From positions 213,200 to 277,199 of the forward strand of contig NZ_FOJW01000003.1 in the NCBI RefSeq assembly GCF_900112045.1: DNA of 64,000 nucleotides, given 5' to 3'. The position numbers and the translations under genes are program-made. Position 1 is the first letter of the stretch; every line of letters starts with the position of its first letter. The DNA is from Lentibacillus halodurans (lineage in GTDB: Bacteria > Bacillota > Bacilli > Bacillales > Amphibacillaceae). The notes under the pieces were generated by a model. The model had not been told where the DNA came from. It saw nothing but the letters and a program-made list of their open reading frames with translations, and made no database searches. Below are positions 37,033 to 45,977 of the stretch, piece after piece.

Positions 37033-37172
37033 ATCTTCGGGGCAGGGTGCAATTCCCGACCGACGGTAAGGAGCATGTTGAATGTTTCAAGTCCGTGACC
37101 CGCTTTGTGAAACTCAGCGGTGGATCCGGTTTAATTCCGGAACCGACAGTTACAGTCTGGATGGGAGAAGAT
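37033..37172 (+). promoter_or_regulatory. FMN riboswitch (RFN element)
   Basis: All signature segments are present in order: ATCTTCGGGGCAGGGTG, AATTCCCGACCGACGGT, AGTCCGTGACCCG, TGGATCCGGTTTAATTCCGG, ACCGACAGTTACAGTCTGGA and the closing GGGAGAAGAT, which pairs with the opening ATCTTC. FMN binding is expected to favour the terminator downstream and turn off the riboflavin transporter. Confidence 0.96.
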
Positions 37173-37224
37173 GACAAGCTGAAAATTGGTGCAAATTTGT
37201 ACCTTGATTTTTCCTGTGAGTGAT

Positions 37225-37258
37225 ACCCTAAAGCCCCGAATAGGTTTTAGGGTTTTTA
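37225..37258 (+). terminator. expression-platform terminator of the FMN riboswitch
   Basis: ACCCTAAAGCC pairs with GGTTTTAGGGT, followed by TTTTAT, between the aptamer and ribU. Confidence 0.85.
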
Positions 37259-37388
37259 TATTTGTGATGAGTTCTTCGGATTTAGCTTTTAGTCATAAAT
37301 CTGCTGTTAAAATGCTAAACAACAGGAGACGGCTTATCCTTCATCAGACAAAGATGTGAATCGATTGGGATGAGGGAGGAGAATGATG

Positions 37389-37979
37389 ATGCAGACAAAT
37401 GTTCAATCATCAAAATTATTAAAACTTGTTATTCTGGCATTGCTTGGAACAATTTCATTAGTCCTTTTTTTCTTGAATTTTCCGCTTCCATTCCTGCCGC
37501 CTTATCTGAAGATTGATTTCAGTGAAGTGCCAGCATTGATTGCAGGATTGATTTTTACGCCAATGGCCGGAGTGATAGTAGAAGCTATAAAAAACCTGTT
37601 GTATTTGGTTGTTTCGGGTGCTGGTGATCCGATTGGTGTAGTGGCAAATTTCTTGGCAGGCGTTATGTTTATTCTGCCAGTAGCCTTGCTTTATCATCGA
37701 TATAAAGGTACTAAAAGTATTATTTCCGGTCTGGTATCCGGAACGATCATTATGGCGCTTGGCATGAGCGTGCTTAACTACTATGTAATATTGCCTGCAT
37801 ATTCATGGTTTATCGGAGCCCCTGAAATGGCGGGGACTACCGCCAAATGGGTAGCTGTATCAGCTGGTGTGCTGCCGTTTAACCTCATAAAAGGCATCAT
37901 CGTGGGGCTATTGTTCATCCCGCTATTTATTAAAATGAGAACATGGATCGAACAAAAGCAAACGAATATGGCAGCATAG
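37389..37979 (+). CDS. ribU: riboflavin ECF transporter S component (196 aa)
   Basis: RibU/FmnP (YpaA) riboflavin-binding membrane protein used with the ECF energising module. Six hydrophobic segments. The first loop LPPYLKIDFSEVPALIAGLI near residues 36-55 and AGVIVEAIKNLLYLVVSG near residue 60 are RibU hallmarks. GGGAGGA lies 8 bp before ATG 37389; ATG at 37383 and 37386 are also in frame. Directly under the FMN riboswitch, which fits repression by flavin sufficiency. Confidence 0.93.
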   Translation: MQTNVQSSKLLKLVILALLGTISLVLFFLNFPLPFLPPYLKIDFSEVPALIAGLIFTPMAGVIVEAIKNLLYLVVSGAGDPIGVVANFLAGVMFILPVALLYHRYKGTKSIISGLVSGTIIMALGMSVLNYYVILPAYSWFIGAPEMAGTTAKWVAVSAGVLPFNLIKGIIVGLLFIPLFIKMRTWIEQKQTNMAA

Positions 37980-37987
37980 CTGAAGGG

Positions 37988-38601
37988 GTGCTGGGACACA
38001 ATTAAAACTATCCATGCTAAAGACGAACATTACAGAGCAGGAAGTGCAGCATTTCAACAGTTACATCCTTATTGATCGTTGATAACGACTGCGAAAGCGT
38101 GACAATTTGTTGTAGCCTTCCTTCCATTCTGATTTTAGTTGCGTGTGATTATTCGCTCCGGCAGCATACTGTGCTTTCCATGGGCACGGCCTCAGCCTCC
38201 TCGGAAAGCAAAGCCCTCTTTCCTGCGGGGTCTCCGTATGCTGCCTCCGCTCATGTTGGGGTGCTGATTGTCGAAAGAAAAGCATGCACGGAACAATATC
38301 AATTGAACTTGCTGTCACCTGATAAGAACACGATTCTAAGCTGCGGAAAAATGCGATACGCCTGGGGGAACAGCGTGAGCCGAAGATCAACTTTGCCAAG
38401 TGTGTTTCTTGCCAAAGTTAGCTGTGACTGTACCCGGGAAAGCGTATTTTTCCGCAGCGACCATCATGCACTCACCAACAAAAGTATGGAAGAAAGTAAA
38501 TCTAAGACCAAGTGACTTCTCAGTTGATAGATCATGCGCAACCAATTTTTAAACATACATCAAAAGATAAATCCGAACTGTTCCAGTCATAGTGGAATCA
38601 T
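37988..38601 (-). repeat. large structured repeat, copy C (interrupted)
   Basis: Inverse orientation to copies A and B. It begins GTGCTGGGACACAATT (end matching the right end of A/B), carries the dyad arms GCAGCATAC (38160) and GTATGCTGC (38236), and GCTGCGGAAAA/TTTTCCGCAGC at 38340-38459. Relative to A/B it lacks about 30 bp inside the second module (GGGGTCTCCGTATG joins directly). It breaks off at 38601 within the hairpin ATCCGAAC region, where an IS3-type end follows. Confidence 0.85.
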
Positions 38602-39010
38602 TGATATGCTCCCTTCTAAGTAGACAGATGAAAAAATAAAATCTGCTACTTTGAGGGGAGTTATTTTTATGCCAAGAAAGAATTATACGATTGAATTTAA
38701 ACAAATAGTATTGGATGCATATGAACATAAAGGTTTTAGCTTAAAAGGTATTTATCAAAAGTATGGTGTACATCATACAGCGCTTATGGATTGGAAGAAA
38801 TCCGTAACCAAATATGGATGGGAAGGTTTAAAAAGAACCTCTTCTAAGAAGAAAGTGTATACAAAAAAGTGAAGTTGGCAGCTATTTTCTGATTATCTAT
38901 CCAAACACTACTCACTTAAAGATGTGATCGAAAAATACGGCATATCCAGTACATCTGTTTTGCGAAAGTGGATAAGAGATTATAATGGTCATAGAGAAAT
39001 CCATTGATGG
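38602..39010 (+). mobile_element. IS3-family (IS150-like) remnant
   Basis: Begins TGATATGCTCCCTTCTAAGT, typical of an IS3/IS150-group terminal repeat (5'-TG), and carries a broken orfA. No orfB (DDE integrase) and no matching right end are found before 39194. It interrupts copy C of the large repeat, and the missing part of that repeat is not found beyond it, so a deletion followed insertion. Confidence 0.7.
38669..39007 (+). pseudogene. IS3-family transposase orfA, frameshifted and truncated
   Basis: The first frame from ATG 38669 (GAGGGGAG upstream) encodes MPRKNYTIEFKQIVLDAYEH and one helix-turn-helix (GIYQKYGVHHTALMDWKK), stopping at 38872. The next frame continues the same protein: LFSDYLSKHYSLKDVIEKYG then ISSTSVLRKWIRDYNGHREI, a second helix-turn-helix, stopping at 39007. 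So one frameshift near 38870 and loss of the C-terminus. Not functional. Confidence 0.75.
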
Positions 39011-39113
39011 AGTCTGGAGAGTTCAAACATCAACCGGATAACGAGCATCAATTAACAGAAAATCTCAACTCCACATCACCAATAATAAAGACCACGACCC
39101 AAAACACTGCCAT

Positions 39114-39150
39114 CGAAAAAACGACTGCTTTTATCAAACAGTCATTTTCT
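39114..39150 (-). terminator. terminator of the menI-menA transcript
   Basis: On the minus strand, AAAATGACTG pairs with CAGTCGTTTT around an 11-nt loop, followed by TT; 45 bp past the menI stop. Confidence 0.8.
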
Positions 39151-39194
39151 ATGCCAGCAAGTGTTTTGAAGTGTTTTTTTGGAATGAATCCTTT

Positions 39195-39578
39195 CTATCT
39201 TTTAGGAACAATACCGATTGTACAGCGCGATATACATATCAGGTTATCATGTTCATCCGTTATACTGATCTCCCAGACCATTGTTGTTTTTCCTTTATGA
39301 ACCGGTTCCGCCTTGGCGGTGACGGTACCTTCACGTTTGCTTTTAATATGATTCGCATTAATCTCAATACCAAATATATTGAATTTTTCAGGATCAACAT
39401 TTAAAAATGCTCCGATGCTTGCAGCAGATTCTGCAAGTGCAACATTAGCACCGCCATGTAAAAAACCTGCCGGCTGATGTGTCCGTCTATCAACGGGCAT
39501 GGTCATAACCACTTGATCTGTATCAAGTGATACCGTTTCGATCCCAAGTGCTTCCATTAGGGTATTGTTAAAATTCAT
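39195..39578 (-). CDS. menI: hotdog-fold thioesterase, probably DHNA-CoA thioesterase MenI (127 aa)
   Basis: PaaI/YuxO-type hotdog domain: HQPAGFLHGGANVALAESAA near residues 34-53 carries the active-site His-Gly-Gly and Glu/Asp helix; EINANHIKS near residue 72 completes the fold. It hydrolyses 1,4-dihydroxy-2-naphthoyl-CoA in menaquinone synthesis. It lies 42 bp after menA on the same strand and opposite the menFDHBE operon, which supports this over a general acyl-CoA thioesterase. TAAGGAG precedes the ATG. Confidence 0.88.
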   Translation of the reverse strand: MNFNNTLMEALGIETVSLDTDQVVMTMPVDRRTHQPAGFLHGGANVALAESAASIGAFLNVDPEKFNIFGIEINANHIKSKREGTVTAKAEPVHKGKTTMVWEISITDEHDNLICISRCTIGIVPKR

Positions 39579-39620
39579 TTATGAGCAGCTCCTTAAATGA
39601 TCTTTAAACTCAACCTCGAA

Positions 39621-40550
39621 TCAGAAAAAATGACTGACCAATAGCGAAACACCAAGCAGTAGTCCATACATTGTATTGGTTTTGCCTGTTGCAGCCATGG
39701 CAGGCATCATTTCCAGCGGTTTTGTTTTGCCACGGAATTTTGTAATAACATCTGCTGCCTTCATCATACTCAAAAATACGAGAACAGACCACACCGGAAG
39801 GACGCCTGCGATAATGTATATCGCCGTTAAACAGTAGGCACTAATAAACATGATAGCCAAAAATCGGACAGCATTTTTTCTGCCAAGCAAAATGGCGACT
39901 GTTTTCCGGCCATTTTCCTTATCACCATCTAAATCACGGATATTGTTGGACATCATGATGGCACCAATAAAAATGGCAATCGGAATCGACAGCCAAATAA
40001 CAGAAACTGTCAGGGTCCCGGTTTGAATAAAATAACTGATACCGATGATGACAGTCCCCATAAAGAAGCCAGAAAAAAGTTCACCAAATGGTGTATAGGC
40101 AATGGGTAAAGGCCCTCCTGTGTACAAATAACCAAAAAGCATACAGATTAAACCAATAACAGCAATCCACCAGCTTGATTCAATACAAATATATACCCCA
40201 AGCAGCATGGCAATTCCAAAAAATGCGAGTGCCAATCGCAGAACTGTTGTAGGTGAAATGCCATCACGAACAATCGTACCGCCAATTCCAACTGATTTTT
40301 CGTTGTCCAGTCCGCGGGCATAATCGTAATACTCGTTGAACATATTTGTTGCAGACTGAATCAAAATGGATGCTATCAGCATGGCCAAAAATAATAATAG
40401 ATTTATTGGATGGTTTGTCAGTGCAAACATCGTACCGACAAATACCGGAACGATGGAGGCGGTCAGCGTATGAGGGCGTAATAGCCGCCACCAGATCTGA
40501 AAACCATTTTTTTCATTCAGTTCTTTTTTGACGGATGTTGTGGAATTCAC
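39621..40550 (-). CDS. menA: 1,4-dihydroxy-2-naphthoate polyprenyltransferase (309 aa)
   Basis: UbiA-family membrane prenyltransferase that attaches the isoprenoid tail to DHNA to give demethylmenaquinone. Asp-rich motifs: NMFNEYYDYARGLDNEK near residue 70 and NNIRDLDGDKENGRKT near residue 198. About nine membrane helices. Divergent from menF with ~310 bp between, filled mostly by a repeat copy. AAAGGAGAG precedes the start on its strand. Confidence 0.95.
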   Translation of the reverse strand: MNSTTSVKKELNEKNGFQIWWRLLRPHTLTASIVPVFVGTMFALTNHPINLLLFLAMLIASILIQSATNMFNEYYDYARGLDNEKSVGIGGTIVRDGISPTTVLRLALAFFGIAMLLGVYICIESSWWIAVIGLICMLFGYLYTGGPLPIAYTPFGELFSGFFMGTVIIGISYFIQTGTLTVSVIWLSIPIAIFIGAIMMSNNIRDLDGDKENGRKTVAILLGRKNAVRFLAIMFISAYCLTAIYIIAGVLPVWSVLVFLSMMKAADVITKFRGKTKPLEMMPAMAATGKTNTMYGLLLGVSLLVSHFF

Positions 40551-40601
40551 GAATCTTCTCTCCTTTAATCATGTCACTACAAGTTTAGGTAATTCCATAT
40601 A

Positions 40602-40755
40602 GGGTGTCAACAACTTCATTCAACGGGGCGATCTTCCGCGCTGATGGCAAGAACTTGAGCGTTGTGTTGCAGCGTCTTTGTGACCTGCATCGTACAATCG
40701 GACTTTTACGACACTCAGGATGTGACGAACTTAGCCTGCCTGACAGTTAATCCCA
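40602..40755 (+). repeat. short interspersed repeat, copy 4
   Basis: Same orientation as copy 1: CAACTTCATTCAACGGGGCG at the left, TTGCAGCGTCTTTGTGACCT in the middle, and GTGACGAACTTAGCCTGCCT then GACAGTTAATCC at the right. It occupies about half of the menA-menF divergent region, upstream of the menF promoter. Confidence 0.75.
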
Positions 40756-40787
40756 TTTATTGATTGGTCATGATTAAACAGCATTCC

Positions 40788-40816
40788 TTGAGGATGATGT
40801 AAAAAAAGAATAAAAT
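40788..40816 (+). promoter_or_regulatory. probable sigma-A promoter of the menF operon
   Basis: TTGAGG (40788-40793), 17-bp spacer, TAAAAT (40811-40816), 46 bp before menF. Confidence 0.55.
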
Positions 40817-40862
40817 AGATATGGTACTTTGTAATGGTAGAAAGTTACGGAGGTTAATATAG

Positions 40863-42248
40863 ATGATAGAAGTAAGTGAAACGTCACTTCAATCGATGCT
40901 TGAAAAAGCTGTGAATGAAGCGAAAATAAATCATACATCACCATTGATGAGCATGACAAAAGAAATCAAAAAAATAGATCCGATTCTTTTTTTCGAGGCT
41001 GCCAAAAAGTCCGCGATGGATCGTACATTCTGGTCGAGTACAGCTGACAATTTTACGGTTGTCGGCGTCGGCAGTGCATACGATTTAATAGCTGAAACGA
41101 ACCGTATTGAGCAGACAGAAGCTGTGTGGAAAAAATTACTGGATGAGGCAATTATTCACAATCCATATGAAACCCCTGGTACGGGTATCCTTGCCCTGGG
41201 TGGGATGTCTTTTGATCCAACAAAGCAAAAGTCAGTGTTATGGAAAAACTTCCCACATCTTGCATTCACCATTCCGAAATTCATGTTAACAGAATGGGAG
41301 GATGCCTGCTATTTAACCATGAATATCCAGGTAGGAAAAGATGATCATCCACTGCAGCTGGCTGATAAACTAAAACGAACGGAAGATATGCTTTTAAATA
41401 CTTCCGGTTATCTTCCTGAAGAGCCTGACATAGACAAAACGGAAGAAGTCGCACCAACAGAATGGAAACGGACAGTCAAATATGCTACTGATTTTATTAA
41501 GGAGCATTCTGCGGATAAAATCGTACTGGCACGGGAACGATTGGTGAGACTGACAGATGAGGCTGTTGTATCCACCACTTTAAACAAATTGACGGACACC
41601 CAGCCGAACAGTTACGTGTTTGCTTTTGAACGTGCTGGAGATTGTTTTGTCGGGGCCTCCCCAGAACGATTAGTGAAACAGGATAAAAATGATGTGTTGT
41701 CCACCTGCCTTGCCGGTACCGCTCCAAGAGGAAAAACAAAAGCAGAGGATGCCAGGATCGGAACTTCACTTCTTCACGATGAAAAAAACCGGCGTGAGCA
41801 TGATTTTGTTGTGAAGATGATTAGACAGTCGATGGAGAATTTTTGCAGTTCGATCGACGTTCCAGAAGAACCTGTCATCTATCCGCTGAAGAATCTGCAG
41901 CATTTGTATACGCCTGTAAATGCAACCTTAAAGGAAGGCTACAGTATTTTTGATATTATTGGTGAACTGCATCCGACACCAGCACTTGGCGGCGTTCCGC
42001 GGAATAAATCGCTGGCATTTATCCGTGAGCATGAACGGGTGGACCGAGGCTGGTATGGCGCTCCTGTCGGCTGGCTGGACAGCAACCGTAATGGCGAGTT
42101 TGCAGTAGCCATCCGATCAGGTCTGATTCAGGGCAATCAGGCATCTCTATTTGCCGGATGTGGTATCGTAAAAGATTCTGAACCTGAGGCAGAGTATGAA
42201 GAAACGAATATAAAATTTATGCCAATGTTGTCCGTATTGGGGGGCTAG
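40863..42248 (+). CDS. menF: isochorismate synthase, MenF type (461 aa)
   Basis: Chorismate-binding enzyme that makes isochorismate, first step of menaquinone synthesis. The C-terminal catalytic half has FAFERAGDCFVGASPERLV near residue 258, LAGTAPRGKTKAEDARIG near 285, ELHPTPALGGVPRNKSLAFI near 366, and AVAIRSGLI near 417. Such enzymes could also serve siderophore synthesis, but the men operon settles it. ACGGAGG before the ATG. Confidence 0.94.
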   Translation: MIEVSETSLQSMLEKAVNEAKINHTSPLMSMTKEIKKIDPILFFEAAKKSAMDRTFWSSTADNFTVVGVGSAYDLIAETNRIEQTEAVWKKLLDEAIIHNPYETPGTGILALGGMSFDPTKQKSVLWKNFPHLAFTIPKFMLTEWEDACYLTMNIQVGKDDHPLQLADKLKRTEDMLLNTSGYLPEEPDIDKTEEVAPTEWKRTVKYATDFIKEHSADKIVLARERLVRLTDEAVVSTTLNKLTDTQPNSYVFAFERAGDCFVGASPERLVKQDKNDVLSTCLAGTAPRGKTKAEDARIGTSLLHDEKNRREHDFVVKMIRQSMENFCSSIDVPEEPVIYPLKNLQHLYTPVNATLKEGYSIFDIIGELHPTPALGGVPRNKSLAFIREHERVDRGWYGAPVGWLDSNRNGEFAVAIRSGLIQGNQASLFAGCGIVKDSEPEAEYEETNIKFMPMLSVLGG

Positions 42249-42251
42249 AGT

Positions 42252-43994
42252 TTGGAACATACCGAAAAATTAACACGTTATACAGCCAATTTTGTGGACG
42301 AACTTGCCAGAAGCGGACTGACAGATGTTGTTATTTCACCGGGCTCACGTTCAACACCTTTAGCCATGACAATGACCGAATATCCTGACATGAACCAATG
42401 GATTGTGATTGATGAGCGGTCTGCAGCTTTTTTTGCATTGGGAATGGCCAAGAAAAAACAACGTGCGGTGGCCCTTGTTTGTACATCAGGAACCGCTGCT
42501 GCCAATTATTTTCCAGCGATTGTTGAAGCCTTCTACAGCCGGGTGCCGCTGCTTGTCTTGACTGCTGACAGGCCGCATGAATTGCGTGATGTTGGGGCGC
42601 CGCAGTCAATCGGACAAATCAAATTATACGGTGAATATGCCAAATGGTTTCATGAAATGGCACTCCCTGAAGCTGATGACAGCATGCTGACTTATGCACG
42701 CAATAAAGCATCACGGGCAACCCATACAGCAAATGAAGGCAATCCAGGTCCGGTTCATTTGAATTTTCCATTCCGTGAACCATTGATTCCTGATTTTTCA
42801 TTAGAACGTTTGTGGGGAGAACGAAATGAACGCTCTTTTTATGCTGCGGTTGATGGAAAACGTCGACTGGATCGGGAGCAGCTTGATAAGCTCAGCAGGA
42901 GATTACGGTCCTTGCAAAAAGGGCTGATTGTCTGTGGTCCGCAAACTGATAAAGAATTTGCCGATGCTGTTACGGATTTTGCAGCAAAATGGCAGCTTCC
43001 CGTTCTTGCTGATCCATTATCACAGGTGAGGGCAGGGCACCACAATAAAGATGTGCTAATCGAGAGCTATGATGCAATATTAAGAAGTGAAGCAATCCGG
43101 AAACAGCTCAAGCCGGATTTTATCATTCGTTTTGGTGCCATGCCGGTATCCAAAGCTTATCTTTTTTATGTAAAGGAACACAGTGATATTCCCCAATTTG
43201 TTGTGGAAAATACTGCCGGTTACCGAGAGCCATCCGGTAATCAGACGGAATGGATTTATGCCGATGCAACGCAGTTATGTCATGATCTGGCAAGTCAATT
43301 CGCCGCAGGTAATGACGAAAGTGAATGGCTGAATACTTGGCAAAAGATGAATCAAACGACGAAAAATCATTTGCTGTCATCCGACGATATGGATGCGATC
43401 ACAGAAGGAGAGGCGATTCGCAGTTTGATGGAGGTTATCCCGGATGAAAGCAGTATCTATGTCGGCAACAGTATGGCAGTACGTGATCTGGACACTTTTT
43501 TCATGTCGACATATAAGTCAGTGGACGTGCTGGCAAACCGTGGTGCCAATGGCATCGATGGCATGCTGTCCAGCGGTTTGGGCGCATCAGCTGCAGGGAA
43601 ACCTGTCACGCTTGTGCTCGGTGATTTGTCCTTTTTCCATGATATGAACGGACTGCTGGCGGCGAAACATTATGGGCTGAACATAACAATTCTTGTGGTC
43701 AATAATAACGGAGGCGGCATTTTTTCTTTCTTGCCGCAAGCCAATCAAACACAGCATTTTGAGACATTGTTCGGTACGCCTTTGGATATTGATTTTCACC
43801 AGGCTGTTAGCATGTATGGTGGCTCTTACCAGCAGCCGGCTGTTGTATCGGAACTGAAACAGGCATTAAAAGAAAGCTATCAATACGATGGTTTATCGGT
43901 GATTGAAGTGAAAACAGACCGGACAGCCAATATGGAATGGCACCGCGGCAAGTGGCGGGATATCGAGAAGGCACTTTTGCAGGGTAAGGAATGA
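42252..43994 (+). CDS. menD: SEPHCHC synthase MenD (580 aa)
   Basis: Thiamine-diphosphate enzyme that joins isochorismate and 2-oxoglutarate. DVVISPGSRSTPLAMTM near residue 24 is the MenD signature, with the ThDP-binding GDLSFFHDMNGLLAAKHYGL near 456 leading into NNNGGGIFSFLPQ. TTG start, 3 bp after the menF stop, with GGGGGG inside the menF end. Co-translated with menF and menH. Confidence 0.95.
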   Translation: MEHTEKLTRYTANFVDELARSGLTDVVISPGSRSTPLAMTMTEYPDMNQWIVIDERSAAFFALGMAKKKQRAVALVCTSGTAAANYFPAIVEAFYSRVPLLVLTADRPHELRDVGAPQSIGQIKLYGEYAKWFHEMALPEADDSMLTYARNKASRATHTANEGNPGPVHLNFPFREPLIPDFSLERLWGERNERSFYAAVDGKRRLDREQLDKLSRRLRSLQKGLIVCGPQTDKEFADAVTDFAAKWQLPVLADPLSQVRAGHHNKDVLIESYDAILRSEAIRKQLKPDFIIRFGAMPVSKAYLFYVKEHSDIPQFVVENTAGYREPSGNQTEWIYADATQLCHDLASQFAAGNDESEWLNTWQKMNQTTKNHLLSSDDMDAITEGEAIRSLMEVIPDESSIYVGNSMAVRDLDTFFMSTYKSVDVLANRGANGIDGMLSSGLGASAAGKPVTLVLGDLSFFHDMNGLLAAKHYGLNITILVVNNNGGGIFSFLPQANQTQHFETLFGTPLDIDFHQAVSMYGGSYQQPAVVSELKQALKESYQYDGLSVIEVKTDRTANMEWHRGKWRDIEKALLQGKE

Positions 43995-43998
43995 TCAC

Positions 43999-44802
43999 GT
44001 GTATTTGACGGTGAATGATACAGCGTATTGGTATGAGCTGAACGGTGATGGGGAACCTGTGGTATTCCTGCATGGATTCACCGGTACGACCGGAACATGG
44101 GCAAATATTGTGAATAACATGATGAATGACTGTCAGACGCTCACGATTGACTTGCCAGGTCATGGGAAAACGGACATAAATCCCCCAAAAACGATGGAGG
44201 CCTTTTGCTGGGACTTAGCCCGTTTACTGGATTATTTACAATGGGAAAACGTACATCTTATCGGCTATTCCATGGGCGGTCGCACAGCACTGTCATTTGC
44301 GCTTGTTTATCCTGAACGCGTGAAGTCGTTGACATTGGAAAGTACCTCACCCGGACTGGCTGATAAAGAAGAACGGCAAAACCGCCGGAACAATGACGAA
44401 AAACTGGCACAGCGTATTGAAGCAGAAGGAATAGAGGCCTTCGTTAAATACTGGGAAAATATGCCTCTTTTTCAATCCCAGCAACAGTTACCGGAAGCTG
44501 TACGGGAAACAATACGCACGGAACGCCTGTCGCATTCAGAGGAGGGACTTGCCCAGTCATTACGGTTTATGGGAACAGGGGCACAGCCTTCCTGGTGGGA
44601 AAAATTGCAGCATCTGAATACGCCTGTTTTGCTGGTGACTGGGGAACTTGATCGGAAATTCATGGATATCAACAAAGCAATGGTAAAGCTGATGCCTTCA
44701 GCCGACCATGTAACTGTTAAAAATTCTGGTCATGCAATTCATGTGGAACAGCATGCGACTTTTGGTAAAATAGTAAATGGGTTTCTGCATTCCATCCAAT
44801 AA
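43999..44802 (+). CDS. menH: SHCHC synthase MenH (267 aa)
   Basis: Alpha/beta-hydrolase that eliminates pyruvate from SEPHCHC. Catalytic Ser in GYSMGGRTALS near residue 91, Asp in TGELDRKF near 215, His in NSGHAIHVEQ near 244; oxyanion region FLHGFTGTTGTWANIV near 24. GTG start with AAGGAATGATC upstream, 4 bp after menD. Confidence 0.92.
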   Translation: MYLTVNDTAYWYELNGDGEPVVFLHGFTGTTGTWANIVNNMMNDCQTLTIDLPGHGKTDINPPKTMEAFCWDLARLLDYLQWENVHLIGYSMGGRTALSFALVYPERVKSLTLESTSPGLADKEERQNRRNNDEKLAQRIEAEGIEAFVKYWENMPLFQSQQQLPEAVRETIRTERLSHSEEGLAQSLRFMGTGAQPSWWEKLQHLNTPVLLVTGELDRKFMDINKAMVKLMPSADHVTVKNSGHAIHVEQHATFGKIVNGFLHSIQ

Positions 44803-44835
44803 ATGCAGTACATATTGACGACAAGGAGGATTATG

Positions 44836-45654
44836 ATGACTGTTCAATGGGAAGAAGTTAAACAGTATGAGGAAATTATTTATGAAAAGTATAACGGTAT
44901 TGCCAAAGTAACTATGAATCGTCCGGAAAAACGCAATGCGTTCACCCCGCTTACCGTTAATGAAATGATTGATGCGTTTGCCGATGCCAGGGATGATTCA
45001 TCAATTGGTGTTATCATTTTGGCAGGGGCAGGGGACAAGGCATTCTGTTCCGGTGGTGATCAGTCTGTACGCGGCCACGGCGGATATGTTGGCGATGACC
45101 AGGTTCCGCGTTTGAACGTGCTGGATCTGCAGCGCCTCATCCGCACGATTCCAAAGCCTGTCGTAGCGATGGTGTCCGGCTATGCAATTGGTGGCGGTCA
45201 TGTGCTGCATGTTGTCTGTGATCTGACAATCGCTGCTGATAACGCGATTTTTGGTCAGACCGGTCCGAAAGTTGGAAGCTTTGATGCTGGATACGGTGCC
45301 GGCTTGCTTGCCCGGATGGTCGGTCACAAACGTGCCCGGGAAATCTGGTATTTGTGCCGCCAATACAATGCTGATGAAGCCTATGAAATGGGACTCGTGA
45401 ATACTGTCGTGCCGCTTGAGAAACTGGAAAAGGAAACATTGCAATGGTGTGAAGAAATGTTAGAAAAATCACCGACTGCGCTTCGATTCCTGAAAGCGTC
45501 TTTCAACGCAGATACAGACGGTCTTGCCGGATTGCAGCAAATGGGCGGCGATGCTACATTGCTTTATTATACAACCGATGAAGCAAAAGAAGGCCGCAAT
45601 GCATTTAAAGAAAAACGGAAGCCGGACTTTAAACAATTCCCGCGTTTTCCGTAA
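44836..45654 (+). CDS. menB: 1,4-dihydroxy-2-naphthoyl-CoA synthase (272 aa)
   Basis: Crotonase-fold ring-closing enzyme. [20 protein letters not shown] near residues 74-93, [18 protein letters not shown] near 115 (CoA oxyanion hole) and [20 protein letters not shown] near 145 match MenB closely. ATG 44836 is 6 bp after AAGGAGG; ATG 44833 is the alternative. Ends at a strong terminator, so menE is likely a separate or readthrough unit. Confidence 0.96.
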   Translation: MTVQWEEVKQYEEIIYEKYNGIAKVTMNRPEKRNAFTPLTVNEMIDAFADARDDSSIGVIILAGAGDKAFCSGGDQSVRGHGGYVGDDQVPRLNVLDLQRLIRTIPKPVVAMVSGYAIGGGHVLHVVCDLTIAADNAIFGQTGPKVGSFDAGYGAGLLARMVGHKRAREIWYLCRQYNADEAYEMGLVNTVVPLEKLEKETLQWCEEMLEKSPTALRFLKASFNADTDGLAGLQQMGGDATLLYYTTDEAKEGRNAFKEKRKPDFKQFPRFP

Positions 45655-45671
45655 TACAAAAGTATTTTTGG

Positions 45672-45705
45672 AAAACCTTTGCTTGCTTAATGGCAAAGGT
45701 TTTTC
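45672..45705 (+). terminator. terminator after menB
   Basis: AAAACCTTTGC pairs with GCAAAGGTTTT around a 10-nt loop, then T. It separates menB from menE. Confidence 0.9.
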
Positions 45706-45767
45706 ATTGCATGGAGCACGTGTATCATGAAACTGCTGTTCAACATCAGGACTATTTTTCGCCTGTA

Positions 45768-45945
45768 GATAACAGGCAGTAAGATCTTCGCCTCAAGACT
45801 GGCAGGAGAGGTCATGTTGAATAAGTCGAAATTATTGTCAGTCAGGCTAAGTTCGTCACGTTTTATGACAACGCCTGCGCGATGCGGTTCACAAAGGTGT
45901 TGCATCATGACGCCAGCGTCTGATGTGCCCGACTAATTGAAGATG
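45768..45945 (-). repeat. short interspersed repeat, copy 5
   Basis: Inverted orientation: CAGGCAGTAAGATCTTCG at the left, TCAGTCAGGCTAAGTTCGTC and GACAACGCCTGCGCGATGCG in the core, then GGTGTTGCATCATGACGCCA. It lies between menB and menE. Confidence 0.7.
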
Positions 45946-45977
45946 ATGTGATTTTTACGTGAAAGAAGGTAATATAT

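Noticed and set aside
38061..38515. A 147-codon + frame and a 112-codon - frame in repeat copy C
   Set aside because: They lie wholly in the repeat, lack ribosome sites and are not shared with the other copies.
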